Below, piece by piece: positions 21,753-33,623 of a stretch of DNA of 64,000 nt (the first letter of the stretch is position 1; the number at the start of each line of letters is the position of its first letter). The DNA lies in assembly GCA_029641185.1 (NCBI GenBank), contig JAPWGK010000031.1, forward strand, positions 372,001-436,000. The letters are read 5' to 3'. This DNA is from Pseudofabraea citricarpa. Lineage: Eukaryota > Ascomycota > Leotiomycetes > Helotiales > Dermateaceae. The notes beneath the pieces were generated by a model. It saw nothing but the letters and a program-made list of their open reading frames with translations, was not told the DNA's origin and searched no databases. A program made the translations under genes and the position numbers.

Positions 21753-23178
21753 ATTCCTGAGCGGAATCGTCCCTGGAGAAGCATGCAAGAACCATTTATG
21801 CCGTGTACAATACGTCCAACAACCAAAACATGCATGAGTTTTGGCAATCAAAGATCTGCAAATTAAAACTCCAAATGACTTCAAACTCGCGATAGCAAGT
21901 CCCTCAGGCATTAGTGATGCTCGTACAAACTTCCCTGCAGATGCGTGGCATATTCCTGCACTCCTCAGGGTACATGGATGTAAAGATAGAAAGCGTCCCC
22001 AAGTCCAATAATCTGAGATTTGAAAGTGTCCATGATCTCCATCAATTCCTTGCATCCAGATCGCCAGCCGTGAGCAGGCATGCCCACCACCCTGGTCTCA
22101 CATGTCTATTTGGCAAATGGTATTGGCGGGGGAAACGCATCGAGCACAAAGCAATAAGCTGCTCTTTAACTATACAAGAGTTTCAAGATTACCAGCTACT
22201 ACAGCATGATCTTGTTCAAGTGCTAGTGTCCGCAACTCTACCTTATCTTGCAAGCGAAAGTGGCTGCCAAACAGTAAAGTGAGGCTTTTCTCGATCCAGA
22301 ACAATGTCCGGCCCAGCTTCGGACTACCGGTAGTTCTGCAAGACTGCAACACGTTTGGCTTGCATGCATAATGGAATCCTCGAATCATCTCGCCATCTCA
22401 CTGGGTATACAAGATTGGTCAGAGGATCGTGAGACGTTATTTACTTTTGGCGTTGTGTTAAGGTTAAGACAAGGGGGTCAAGGGAATTTTCTCCGCGACT
22501 AGCACCACGTACTGTGGGGGAGACTTGCTGAAGTATGTACTCGTTCATCAACATGAGTGCCACACTGCAACACATGGCACCATGGGTTGACGCCAAATTC
22601 GAACCTATCCCCAGTCCGTGTTATCATACCTCGGACATCATTACGACGGCCAATGAGAGTGTCTAGCATCAACAGGGCTATCTCTTGCGAAGTCCTATTT
22701 GACGCCGTGTGCCCCCCCATCTCATTGTTATCGACGGGAACTGGCATGATCTGTGTACTCCCTCGTCTACCACTGCTGTGGGCATCGACACGAACAGTAT
22801 CTATCACAGTACTGTAAATGCACCACTGCGCATCGAGGAAGATTAATTTGTGCGACAGCCCAGCAACCAATTGACCCCAGCCGATACAGGAACCCCTGGT
22901 CGAGCTCCCTGGAACAGCTTCTGGTCAGTTCAGTTAGGCTGAATCATTTGGTGAGATATATACCAGTTGGCATCGCGCAATATTCTACAACCCCAAGTTT
23001 CCATCATCAATAAATCTACTCTGAAACTACCGTCAAACGACGTCCAGTTGTTGTCCCATTACGCAGTTGGTACAAGGACAACTCTTATCGGGCTGCTACT
23101 GCAAATACTATTGCTCCCCCAGATTGTACTCCAAGTCACGACAGACAACGACAGAAAGACTCAGAAAGCCATTCGACG
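21753..23178. other. Intergenic gap
   Basis: About 1.4 kb upstream of the permease. Short ORFs occur on both strands (for example 21573-22055 and 22499-22870) but have no recognisable family and overlap each other. The right end presumably holds the permease promoter. Confidence 0.5.
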
Positions 23179-25328
23179 ATGCTTGAGCCAGCGGCTGTAC
23201 CAGATACCGATAATTCAGTTTCCCCTCCTTCGTCGGGGTTCGAAAAAAGTAAAATGCCTGACGCCGAAAATGAAGTGCATACTCATCTGCATGAGGTGAA
23301 CGAAACGGGCCACGTGCAGGAGTTGGAGCGGCTGCACTCATTGTTGTCTATCTGCTCAGGTAATAGAGCCTATTAAAGATTGAGCGCAATACACTGACAC
23401 GCGAAGTTGGAATTGTCACTGGTAATACTTGGGCTGCATTAGGAGGTAGCATTGCAGTGGCTATTTAGTAAGTAATAATCACATCAGAGTGAGCTTTAAG
23501 CTAACTGTCTCAGTAATGGAGGCCCGCCTGGCGTTATCTATGAGTTTATTGCAGTGAGCTTTTTTTATTGGCTTATTGCAGCTTCGCTCGCCGAGTTTGG
23601 TATTGTCATCTGCCTCTATGTATGAAGCAATATTTGTACTAACAATTTCAGCGAGTTCCATGCCGTCATCTTCAGGAGTATATCAATGGGCATCCATCAC
23701 ACCGGGTCCCAAATATGGACGTATCTGTGGTTGGTTTGCGGGGTGGTGGAATACTTTTGCATGGATGTGCGGATCTGGTGAGCTGACCCTTCATCGAATC
23801 TCCAAGTGATCTGACAGTCATAGCATCGATGGCCGCTATTACTGGTAACATTTGTGTTGCTATGTACGGAGTTTATCATCCAGATTATATGCAAGAGAGA
23901 TGGCATGTTTTCATTGCATATCTAATCTCCACTTGGGTTGCCGCCAGCATTGTACTTTTTGGCAACAAGTGGATTCCATTGTTAAAGTAAATACCCTGTG
24001 TCTCTCAGTTTCAAATCTTGGAAATGGGGCGACAATTGCTAAGACAGAAGTTACTGGCTGAGAATTTATGTCGCCCCTGAATGGTTTTCGGTCTGCTTCC
24101 AAAGCTATCTGAATTCTCGTCAAATGCCACTCTTCTATAAATCAATTACTAACCGTATTCGTAGTACAATTGGCCTTTTCTTTATACTTGGTGGTATGCT
24201 AGCTTATGCCTTCTGTTCTTGGTTTTTGGTTCTTCACTAATAGTATTTAGGTGTGCTGATTACAATCTTGGTCGTTGTAACAATGCCGCATACTACAGGC
24301 TCAGGCTATGCCACATCTTCTTTTGTCTGGGCTGATTGGAGTAATCAGACTGGGTATTCGAGTAACGGCTTTGTATTCCTTGCCGGTATGCTTAATGGGG
24401 CTTATGCAGTCGGCACACCAGACTGCGTGAGTCACTTATCTGAGGAGGTTCCCAACCCTCGAAAGTTTATTCCCCTTGCGATGGCAGGTATGTTTGAAAT
24501 AAAGCCCGCGTTTTAATGATGGTTTCTGATCTTTCTGTAGCACAAATGATAATCGGATTTTTCACCGCACTATTCTATATGATAGCCATTTTCTATGCTA
24601 TTAAGGATCTTGACGCCGTCTTGGGTGCACCATTCTTCCCACTCTCACAGGTGTATGCTCAAGCAACATCATCCAAAGCAGGTACAACCGGTCTACTCTT
24701 CATCATTCTTGTCCCGATTTTCTGCACGTTAATCGGAACATATATTACATGCGGAAGGTCTCTCTGGACCCTTGCCCGAGACGACGCACTTCCCTTCTCA
24801 GGCACAATCAAGGCCATATCGCCCCGCTTTAGGATGCCGTTCAACGCTACCCTCGCCTGTGCAACCTTCTCAACCGTTCTGGGGTGCATCTACGTCGGTT
24901 CATCTACGGCTTTCAATGCTTTCGTAGGCTCCTTCGTAATTCTTTCTACGCTTTCATATCTTGCTGCCATCTTGCCATTTATATTTACCAAACGATTTAC
25001 CAATTCTGTCTCGCCACCCGGTCCATATATCAACAGCATGAAGCCAGGACCTTTTAAAATGAACAACGCCATCGGTTACGCAGTAAACATCATCAGCTGC
25101 CTCTATATTGTTGTCTTTGTGGTCATCTACTGTTTCCCTTATAGTATGCCGGTCTCGGCTGCGAGCATGAACTACTCTTGCTTAATAACTGGCGCCATAA
25201 CGATTGTAGCTGCCCTTTGGTGGCTAGTCAAGGGCAAGACCTATGTCGGACCCAAGGCTGTGCCGTATGATGGACATGCTGATGTATCCATATCAAGCCA
25301 CACACATATTGGCGAGAAGAATGCCTGA
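23179..25328 (+). CDS. Amino acid/choline/GABA permease (APC superfamily), eight exons
   Basis: Eight exons: 23179-23359, 23407-23467, 23514-23599, 23652-23777, 23824-23986, 24165-24193, 24251-24487 and 24541-25328. All junctions keep phase and give 556 residues. The conserved core reads GIVTGNTWAALGGSIAVAIYNGGPPGVIYEF in the first membrane pair, then SSGVYQWASITPGPKYGR and CGWFAGWW, later NGAYAVGTPDCVSHLSEEVP and NPRKFIPLAM, features of the fungal UGA4/HNM1-like branch. Twelve hydrophobic segments are expected. The protein should import GABA, choline or amino acids across plasma membrane or vacuole; specificity is not predictable. Introns are 46-57 bp except 23987-24164 (178 bp), which ends with a perfect ACTAAC branch; the 29-nt sixth exon is worth noting for gene prediction. 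The hydrophilic N-terminus is ~60 residues. Confidence 0.92.
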
Positions 25329-25822
25329 TTCCGGTGCTTCTAGATCTGTTTAGCCTTACTTCAAGTCTCAATTTGCCTATTTATTTGGTTACTTGTCTTA
25401 CATACAACTATTGTCAATTATCAATCTAATGTTATGAAATAGGGTTATTCTTATAAAGACAAGACAGTAACAGAACTTGAGCTGGCTATTCTTCGTGTAA
25501 TCAGGGGACGATCTAATATCGAAATATTTGCTCTTATAATATTACAAGGATCAATGACACAATTGAGAAATTTACCCACCACTCACAGCATAAGATGCTG
25601 AGTAACTCGGTCAGCCTTGTCACGTGGGATATCGGGACGAGCCGGCAGCCAGCACCTTCGAGAACGATCGGCGAATCTTTGTAAGTCAGCCTCGCCGCCC
25701 CACGATTACGACTTCAACATTGCCTATTCACCACGAAGCAGTAGAGAATAGTTGCGTCTCTTTTTGTTTACTCAGCATTTACCCTTCCTCTGGTCTATAT
25801 AAGCCACAGCACAGCTGCCATC
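25329..25822. other. Intergenic gap with presumed promoter
   Basis: About 500 bp between the permease and the AN1 gene, AT-rich on the left and pyrimidine-rich toward the ATG at 25823. No further feature recognised. Confidence 0.5.
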
Positions 25823-26749
25823 ATGTCATCCTCACAAAGCCCCGACTCGGACGAGACGTTCATCAAGATGGACGAGAAAGACCCAACGTTAATCGGAGCG
25901 CATTGCCAATACACATACTGCAATCAGCTAGATTTCCTGCCGTTTCGATGCGAATCCTGCCGCGGTACCTTCTGCCTCGATCACCGTTCAGAAACCGGTC
26001 ACAAATGCACAAATGCTGGGGCTTGGGCAGCGCGACGGCGCAAGGCGAATCTGGCAACACCTTCACTTGGCGCTGGCAGGATGATGAAGGAGGTCGAACG
26101 ACCATGTGCATCACCAACATGTAAAACGACAATAGGCACGAGTTTATCGACTAGTGTGCATTGCTCAACTTGCAATCGAGATTACTGTCTCAAACACCGA
26201 CTGAAGGAGGACCACGACTGTAAGAATCTGGTTCCAATTGGAGCTCGCGTTGGTAGATTCGATGGGAAGAATGAACAGGTCAAGTCAGCCTTGGGGAAAT
26301 TGAAAGCTTGGGGAAATGCCCAGAAAGCGAGCATGCAAGAACGAGTGCTGCCGAAACCAAAACCCACCTCAGCAGCAGCACGATTAGTTGCGGTGAACAC
26401 CCTCAAAAAGACTGCGAAGGGCGACGACAAAATCCCTCCGGAGAAGAGAGTATACATGTTCGTGGAGGCCGAAGCTGCAACTACAACTGCAAAATTCCCT
26501 ACTGGCTCGTTCTTTTATTCTAGAGATTGGGTGATTGGACGTGTCCTTGATGCCGCAGCCAAAAGCTTGCAAGTGCAGAATGTTAATAACCAAGGCACGG
26601 ACGAGAAGTCCAAGCTAAGAGTCTTTCATGTCGAAGGTGGAAGATTACTTGAATTCAATGAGAAGGTCGGAGATGCGCTTGTGAGCGGCAACAAGATCGT
26701 TCTACTTAGAGGTGTTGGGCCTGCCGTGCCAGATCTCATCGAACTATGA
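25823..26749 (+). CDS. AN1-type zinc finger protein, Cuz1-like
   Basis: 308 residues, single exon. Two AN1 fingers lie in the N-terminal half: CQYTYCNQLDFLPFRC-x2-C-x4-FCLDHR with a GHKC ending, then CASPTCKTTIG with CSTCNRDYCLKHR and DHDC. The C-terminal ~110 residues (KRVYMFVEAEAATTTAKFP to KIVLLRGVG) look like the ubiquitin-like fold of Cuz1 (Cdc48-associated UBL/zinc finger protein). Yeast Cuz1 and human ZFAND1 link Cdc48/p97 and the proteasome in arsenite and protein-stress responses. The fungal protein probably acts in cytosol or nucleus in the same way; this is family inference. Confidence 0.9.
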   Translation: MSSSQSPDSDETFIKMDEKDPTLIGAHCQYTYCNQLDFLPFRCESCRGTFCLDHRSETGHKCTNAGAWAARRRKANLATPSLGAGRMMKEVERPCASPTCKTTIGTSLSTSVHCSTCNRDYCLKHRLKEDHDCKNLVPIGARVGRFDGKNEQVKSALGKLKAWGNAQKASMQERVLPKPKPTSAAARLVAVNTLKKTAKGDDKIPPEKRVYMFVEAEAATTTAKFPTGSFFYSRDWVIGRVLDAAAKSLQVQNVNNQGTDEKSKLRVFHVEGGRLLEFNEKVGDALVSGNKIVLLRGVGPAVPDLIEL

Positions 26750-27152
26750 AAACGAACTTGACACATTAACGTCACCAAATCTCTACGCTTATCGACGAAT
26801 GGTTTCTCAAGTGCTGAGGAGACCAAACGCACACTAAGTCCATCTGATGGAGCCTGGAGTTAGGAGTTATGGCCTGCATCTGCCGAAAGCACAGAGCATT
26901 TCTCTGGCAAGGAATAAGACGACTGGGACATTTGATCATCATCAAGGAGTATCGGCGTACAGCAATATCTCTTTTCATTTATACATTTTTGAAGATCACC
27001 TCATGTGTGGCAAGCATTCGAAATAATATCAGTTCATAAGTCTGGAAGCATATGCACGTGAAATAGTATGGTCATTAATACATTTCTCATAGCGATTGAC
27101 GCCGCCCGGTCTATATTCTATATTGTCATAATTTCGTTATAGGTACAATCAT
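26750..27152. other. Convergent intergenic gap
   Basis: About 400 bp between two converging stop codons; presumably 3' UTRs. Nothing else seen. Confidence 0.5.
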
Positions 27153-28190
27153 TCACGGATCCAGGACAAAAATTTCCACAGGCGCCACCGGTTTTCCAGC
27201 CAAAACTTGACCTTTCTTCGTTCCCATGTCCATCACGACACTAAAGAGCGTTGCTACGTTTTCTTTACCGGTCGACCTGCATATCGCTGCACCGTCCTTC
27301 TCCATTTCGTCGCTCAGCATGCCTAACACGAGTTCTGAACTGGGCTGCTTCTCGCTTGAGTTCTTAAGCAACTCATTGATCCTCTCTAGTCGAAAGGTTG
27401 TGTCCGGTAAAAAGTCTTTTGCTTCGACCACACTCGAATCGTGAGGGAGGATATAGTGGTTGGTATGGGTTACGACTCCAGCTGGATCCATTTCCAGCTT
27501 TACAATATCCGTACTACTACACTCGAGCCCAGTGCCTCCAGTCAAATCTGCGACCAGAATGTGACAAGCACTGGCTACTCCGGCCTTCTCCAAGGCCTCG
27601 ACTGCTGCAGCTCGCGTTGGACTTTCCATGACAGTTCTCAAAGCCAAATGACACGGCAATCTTGTGAATGAGACGCCTTTCGCTTTGATGGCATTCAGCG
27701 TACATCCCACTCCCTTCTCATTCATTCCAATCTTCCCGATAATGCCCGCCTCGGTGACCATGTGCATGCACATCCCACCTCTTTCCTTTGCAATCTTTAA
27801 TACAATCAGGTTGTTGGATTGTTCTGTGTACCAATCCCAATTCTGCGCCAGTATGGAGGATTGTGGGCCCGACCAGGACAATGCTGTACATCCATCGCTG
27901 AAGGCTCCAAAAGCTATCTCGGTGCGGACGTTCAGAGCCAATATATCCAGATAGCCCACGTCAGCACCATCAGCTACGCCTTCCATCTCCGAAACGTACA
28001 GCGGCCAATTGGCAGCTAGGTAGGGCTGGTACTGCAGGGCAAACTTCTTGACGGATTGCCAGTCCATCTTGCTCCTGGTCTCGAACAGTTTCTGGTAAAA
28101 TCGGATACATCTGAAAATCTGTCTCTTGGCTGCCCTGCCATGCTGGAGCCCTATCTCGTGCGCATTGCCGTAGCAGTATACCTCTTCCAT
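27153..28190 (-). CDS. Acyl-CoA:6-aminopenicillanate acyltransferase-like Ntn hydrolase
   Basis: 345 residues without intron, related to Penicillium penDE/AAT and its wider peptidase C45 family. EIGLQHGRAAK near 12-22, LDILALNVRTEIAFG, then the self-cleavage site DGCTALSW with Cys100 as the predicted N-terminal nucleophile of the mature beta subunit; further on QNWDWY, VTEAGIIGKIGMNEKGVG and VVTHTNHYILPHDS. All autoprocessing residues appear intact. The family hydrolyses or exchanges acyl groups on amide nitrogen. The C-terminus is VEIFVLDP, so the peroxisomal -ARL-type signal of penDE is absent and a cytosolic location is likelier. No ACV synthetase or IPNS gene lies nearby, so a role in penicillin formation is not supported; detoxification or peptide/amide hydrolysis is a possible alternative. 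Confidence 0.9.
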   Translation of the reverse strand: MEEVYCYGNAHEIGLQHGRAAKRQIFRCIRFYQKLFETRSKMDWQSVKKFALQYQPYLAANWPLYVSEMEGVADGADVGYLDILALNVRTEIAFGAFSDGCTALSWSGPQSSILAQNWDWYTEQSNNLIVLKIAKERGGMCMHMVTEAGIIGKIGMNEKGVGCTLNAIKAKGVSFTRLPCHLALRTVMESPTRAAAVEALEKAGVASACHILVADLTGGTGLECSSTDIVKLEMDPAGVVTHTNHYILPHDSSVVEAKDFLPDTTFRLERINELLKNSSEKQPSSELVLGMLSDEMEKDGAAICRSTGKENVATLFSVVMDMGTKKGQVLAGKPVAPVEIFVLDP

Positions 28191-29385
28191 CTTTGTCGTC
28201 TGGCTCCCGACTCTCTTCTCTTCTTCTTTTCAATCACAATTCGCAAAGAAGTAGTCAATTGGTTCTTCCAAAACAGCCCAATTCCCTTCTTCCAATTTGG
28301 GTAGGTGGCTTGCGAGGTTACGGATTACCCGTTCCGTCCACTTGAGATAGATGAGGCTGGGCAACTTAATTACCCAACAAGGGCCACCGGCTTTCAAAAA
28401 GAGTGAGTAGTGTCGAAACAACAAAGCAAACCAACACGCCTGGGACCAAACAAAACAACAAAGTCGAAGTTTATGCAGAAGGGTAGAGGAGGAGGAACTC
28501 GGGAGGAACAAAATTTATGGGAAAGGGGATGATGGGCTTTCTAGAAACATGGAGAGCTTCTTCTTTTCTTTCATGGCCGGAGCACGAAACAAGGTTGGTT
28601 TGGCTGGAAGGGGCACAAAGTCCATGCCCCACTCTTTATGGTCTGCAGCATTACCGTCGCCGTGCTGGCTCCTCAAGCTCACAGGCTGACGGGCTCTTAC
28701 ATCCACGACAACACCCCCTCGACATCCTAAACTTCAGACTACCGGAGAGGCTACCGTAGCGTGCACTGGACGGCCGACGCAACGACGGGCGTCGGAATCG
28801 GACGCAGTGCTTCCATTCAGTAATGGGTCCCGATAACTAATGCCTCATCACCTCTCTCTTGAGTCTCTCCCCGCCGTTAGCCTCAGCCCTCAGCCTTCGG
28901 ACGTTTCGCAGGACACAGGCCAGCATATAGGGCCCCCCCCCTCTCCCGGGCGTAGGGTACGCATGGGACAAGTGGGAGATCAATCGCATCTGGTTTCTAA
29001 TTCGGGCCGTTTCGTCATTAACGGCTTACTACTCACCTCGGCTCAAATGCATGTCGCCTACTCAAAGCAGTACCGAAGCCGTGCTCAGAATATCAGAATC
29101 TCAAATAGCTATGGCACGTGACCCAAAAGTCTAAGTCCCCGGTGTGCTCGGTTCTCGCTTCCGGAGCACAAGCACAAGCACAAGCAACAAGCACAAGGGC
29201 GCACAAGTACAGTACGGTACACCCGGTCTGACTCAAAGGCCAAAGGGCTGTATGTACTCCGTACTCCGTACGAATACTCACTTCACTGTCTCTTATACAT
29301 TCAGCAATTCCTGTGCTGGGTTTCTGAAGCTTCGTCTTTCACAAGGTTTGGTACCAATCATTTCGTTGCCATCAACTCTGTCAAG
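28191..29385. other. Divergent intergenic region, about 1.2 kb
   Basis: Lies between the acyltransferase-like gene and a GNAT gene. It is relatively GC-rich on the right, with repeated CACAAG and TACTCCGTAC units around 29160-29280. ORFs here are short and unconvincing. Both promoters must be within it. Confidence 0.5.
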
Positions 29386-30093
29386 ATGGTTTCTGTCTCC
29401 CAGCCGTTTATCGCTTTGCAACAGCCCCTCGGAGAAGTCCTCTTTGACTACAACCGACTTCTTCCTGGCGCACAACAAGCTCCCAGCATACCCCAGACTT
29501 TCTGTGATTCCATGACAATTCGCGAGGAGGTCTTTTCACACGAGCTAAAAGCGGTCCCCATCAAACACCATACAGATACCGATGATGCTCGTTCCTATCA
29601 TTGGGTACTGTACTCCCCTACCGCTGAACGAATCGGGACTGTACGTTTAATCCCCTTCCCGCAGTATGCTGGGTTTACGAGCCCAGGAGCTTCTTACGAT
29701 GCCCCTTTAGAGGATGTTCCTGCAGAGGATTCCAAGGTTATTTTCGGTGCACCGCCCCCGGAATATGTAGTTCGTGAGCCTACATCACTTTACGATGGCA
29801 TTGAACCATATATCAAATTAGGCCGGCTCAGTGTCATCAAGGAATTCCGCGGGCACCAATATGCTGATCTCCTCGTCGGAGCCGCTCTGGATTGGGCTAG
29901 AGATAATCCTACCAAGCTCGGGGAGCGAGACGATCTTCCGAAGTGGAAGGGATTGGTCTTTATTCCTGCCCAGGTGGCAGCGCGCAAAGCGTGGGAGAGG
30001 AATGGGTTTGTGGCGGATGAAAAGATGGGTTTTTGGTATGAGGTTGGCTTTAAGATGCTCGGGATGTGGAAGAGGGTCGACCTGCAGAGATAG
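29386..30093 (+). CDS. GNAT family N-acetyltransferase
   Basis: 235 residues, no intron, ATG in AAGATGG context. The N-terminus has FCDSMTIREEVFSHE, where a GNAT fold of the ElaA/YjdJ-like type often starts. The central part carries WVLYSPTAERIGTVRLIPFP, then YIKLGRLSVIKEFRGHQYADLLVGAALDWA, which is motif A with RGHQYA in the acetyl-CoA loop, followed by GLVFIPAQVAARKAWERNGFV, the conserved C-terminal GF block. A 40-residue insertion in the centre is typical for fungal members. The substrate is unknown; small-molecule amine acetylation is most likely for this subfamily. Confidence 0.88.
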   Translation: MVSVSQPFIALQQPLGEVLFDYNRLLPGAQQAPSIPQTFCDSMTIREEVFSHELKAVPIKHHTDTDDARSYHWVLYSPTAERIGTVRLIPFPQYAGFTSPGASYDAPLEDVPAEDSKVIFGAPPPEYVVREPTSLYDGIEPYIKLGRLSVIKEFRGHQYADLLVGAALDWARDNPTKLGERDDLPKWKGLVFIPAQVAARKAWERNGFVADEKMGFWYEVGFKMLGMWKRVDLQR

Positions 30094-30972
30094 TAGCCTG
30101 AATGACACACCAACCAGTCTCGATACCACCTTCTTCCTCGTTACATGCGCATATACGATGAAGTTTGGGTTTTTCTTTGGGGATTTCCTGCCATCGCATT
30201 TCTTTTGAGCTTCCCCCGTTCTAATGTCGGTAATCTATTATACTTCCGGTGCTAGATGAAAGAACGGATAACAACCGATTAGCATGGACCCCTCTTTCGA
30301 GAGAAAAATCAAATCAAAAGAGCGGCAGACAGAAGCAAATAAGATGGAGCCCTCTCGTTGGCAGAAGCCGAAAGAGGGTTCTGCCCCCCTCGTGTCCAAC
30401 GCCCAAGAAAAATTCAAGCTGGGAGAAGATCCTATTATGGCAAGAACCGACCAAAGAAGTTTCACAGAAGACAATGAGAAGTTAAAAGAGCCAAAGCACC
30501 TGCATGCACGGAGCAGAGAGGCAGAGGATAGATGGGAATGGAAACTCTGGTCCGTCCGGCAAGCCCAGCTTCGGCTTCAGCTTCTTCGCCATAGAGTTTT
30601 TTCGTCTTTCTTTTTTTAGGGTCTCTTGACAAGAACAAGCCTTTTTTTTAATATACGACCGTCTGGCGGCCATGCACGCGAGACATCTCGCGATCCAAAT
30701 TTCCTATTGGCTCGCCCACGGATGAACTCAAATCATAATTGTGGGACGAGCAGGTTGAACCATTGCAGCATTATTGCAGGAGGCTGTAGTAACTTTACCC
30801 GGCGATAAGGGACCTGCTTTCTCTTGGTTGCCGACCGGTTCTTATCGTTTGTCGCCAATTGGGATAATCCCACTTCTTTTGCCATACCAATCAACCCGTG
30901 ACTGGTTTTCATATTTCCATCTTCCATCACATCCTGGCACGCCGCTTACATCTGTATGCTTGTCTTTTGATT
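30094..30972. other. Intergenic gap
   Basis: About 880 bp between the GNAT and Zn2Cys6 genes. Overlapping short ORFs on both strands; nothing recognised. The right part presumably contains the promoter of the regulator. Confidence 0.5.
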
Positions 30973-32532
30973 ATGTCACAGTTACAAATCCATCCCCAAG
31001 GCCCTTCCATCAAGAGGAGGAGAGGCACACCGCATGACAAGACAGGATGTCTCACGTGCCGCCACAGGTGAGTATAGGTAGGGAATGAAGATGGTATCAG
31101 CTATCTAACACGGCTTGAAGACGCAAGAAATGTTTGCAGAACACATTCCCTGTATGTGGATCTTGTACGAGGCTGAATCTGGAGTGCGTTCGTGAACCTC
31201 CTCGACGACTCTCAGCAGAGCGGAGTAAGACGGGCAAAGATGTTACCGACTCATCATTCCTCAAGCCATTAGATCTTGTAACGGGACTTAATCCTGATTC
31301 TTTACTCTATTCTACTTTTAGCGAGTCCAAACTCACCACGAGGCGCCATTTTATGAGGTATTATGTAGAGTTCTTGGCACGCATGCTATCTACAAATGAG
31401 CGGCATAACTCTTTTCTCTCTGGTAACGTTATGGAGCAGTATATCTATCTATTGAGCCTGACTGAAGGCTGATACTTTTATAGCCTTTCTGCCGATGGCT
31501 ATAGAATCTCCCGTTCTGCAGGATGCTATTGTTGCTCTTGCCGCAGGGAATCTCTCTACCTTCGACCAGTCCTATACAGTTGCTGCACTGGAAGCTCGAT
31601 CAACCGCACTGAGCAAGTTGATGAAGTCTATATCGTCGCCTTCAGATGAGATTTCAAACCATGAGATCAATCTTGCTTCTTGTCTCATACTTTCTACTTC
31701 CGATGCTACTTTAGGGCATCGCACAGGTTGGTATGAGCATTTAGTAGGAGCCAAAGATATCATCATGTCTGCACAGACGCACCTTTCAAATGGCAAGAGA
31801 GTATGTGGACCTGACGCTTTTAAAAATGGATTAGAAGGCGAATGGTTGCTACGCAATTTCGCATATCACGATATCCTAAATAGCATCACTTCAGGAAGCA
31901 AACCTCTTATCGAAGGCGACTATCTTGACGGAATCACGAATGTAGTAGACTCATACCTCGGAGTCGCATCGCAGATTCTAGTATTCGTCTCTCAAATCAG
32001 CTCTCTTGATCCGTTGTCGAGTATGGGAAACGTCCAGTCAAACGACTTCTGGAGTCAATGTGAAGCTATTGAACTCGACTTGCGGAGATGGACTTGTTCA
32101 CCCGACACCGAGGCAGATTTGGCTGCTATGGCATATGCTTATCGAAGTGCTGCTTTGATTTACCTCTATCGACGGATGCGCAAGAGTATTCTGCTTCGAC
32201 CGTACTTGGACGTGGACGTTCTGATACGCACAGAAGTCGCAACAACCTTACGCCACATCTCAGATATCCCACTGAAAGCTAGTCCCGAATGTTCGCTCCT
32301 GTTTCCATTGTTTATGGCCGGTGGTGAGGCTATTGATAGCATCGATATTGATGTGATCCGTGTGCGTCTGAAATTGATCGGGGAGAGGCGTGGATTCCAG
32401 AATGTCAATCGAGCGTGCGAGGTCTTGGAGGAACTGTGGATCCAGAGAAATACCTCGACCGATTTTGAGAATCAAGATTTGGATTGGGAATTCGTTTTGG
32501 AAAAGCAAGGTGGTGGGCTTCTGCTTTGCTAA
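30973..32532 (+). CDS. Zn2Cys6 fungal transcription factor
   Basis: Three exons (30973-31067, 31121-31422, 31484-32532) with introns 31068-31120 and 31423-31483; all junctions keep phase, giving 481 residues. The binuclear cluster is at residues 26-54: GCLTCRHRRKKC across intron 1, then CGSCTRLNLEC, the C-x2-C-x6-C ... C-x2-C-x6-C arrangement. The first intron interrupts the cluster inside the RHRRKKC basic stretch, a common position. The rest resembles the fungal-specific regulator domain seen in many Zn2Cys6 proteins (SAFLPMAIESPVLQDAIVALAAGNL, later DIILSAQT-like and a C-terminal acidic segment). It should bind DNA in the nucleus. Convergent with the MDR oxidoreductase gene, which is a possible but unproven target. 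Confidence 0.9.
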
Positions 32533-32704
32533 TTGTTTCTCCTGCATCACAATGAATTGATGATCATTTTTCTGGAGAATATCACACGCTACGGAAATTG
32601 TGGTACGTGATGTAATCACTGTGAAGGATTTACTTCAATTGTTACTCTTCAACAGATAAGGCTTGTTAAAAGGGCAACTTAGTCGCTCGTCTACCACCAC
32701 GATC

Positions 32705-33587
32705 TCATGGTATGCGAATGACAACCTTCCCGCTATGAGACGCACTCCACAAGTGATCGTACGCGGCTCTTGTATGCTCAAAATCAAACACCCTGTCAAT
32801 GACCGGCCGGATAGAATTCGCAGCAAAGCACGCCAGAAGATCTTCCAGCTGTTCTCGAGAACCGACAACAACTCCTCTTACAATACACAATCGATCCAGC
32901 GCCAGAAACGCAGCATCTGGACCTTTCAGATCCTTGCCAGCACCCAATGGATCCGGATTCGTGATATGGCCGATACAGTGAATCAGGCCATTGAATGCAA
33001 TAGCATCGAAAGAAGCCTGGAGGGTCAACGTTCCACCCACTTCAATAATATGGTCCGCGCCCTTGCCTCCAGTGATTCTCTTCACTTCAGCCGCCCAGTC
33101 CGGAGTCGAGCAGTAGTTAATCCCATACGCGGCACCAAGTTTCTTCGCAGCGCGAAGCTTCTCGTCAGAAGACGACGTGACGATGGTCACGGCCCCGGCG
33201 GCCTTTGCAATCTGCAGGCCAAAAGTCGACACGCCTCCCGTCCCTTGCAAGACGACTGTTTGGCCCGGCCGGATGGGTACGAGACCATACAGGGCATTCC
33301 AGGCCGTCAAAGCCGCACACGGCAAGCACGACGCTTCTTCCAAGGAAAGATACTCGGGCACCTTCACGATCCCCGTCTTGGGAAAGATGAAGTACTCCCC
33401 GAGAAGCCCCTGCGTCTCGCCGCCTAGCTGCGTTAGCGACACTTCTCTCGTCAGCCGCCCGCCGATGTGATCTTGTGTGAAGTTGGCGAGCACGCGGTCT
33501 CCTACTTGCCATTCTGATACGCCTTCGCCGATTGCTTCGATGATTCCTTTAAGCGTCTTGCGTCAGAATTCACTCTTTCAGGGTCAT

Positions 33588-33623
<36 letters not shown>

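Noticed and set aside
32663..33427. 254-residue plus-strand ORF over the MDR gene
   Set aside because: It is the antisense of a clear oxidoreductase reading frame and has no domain of its own.
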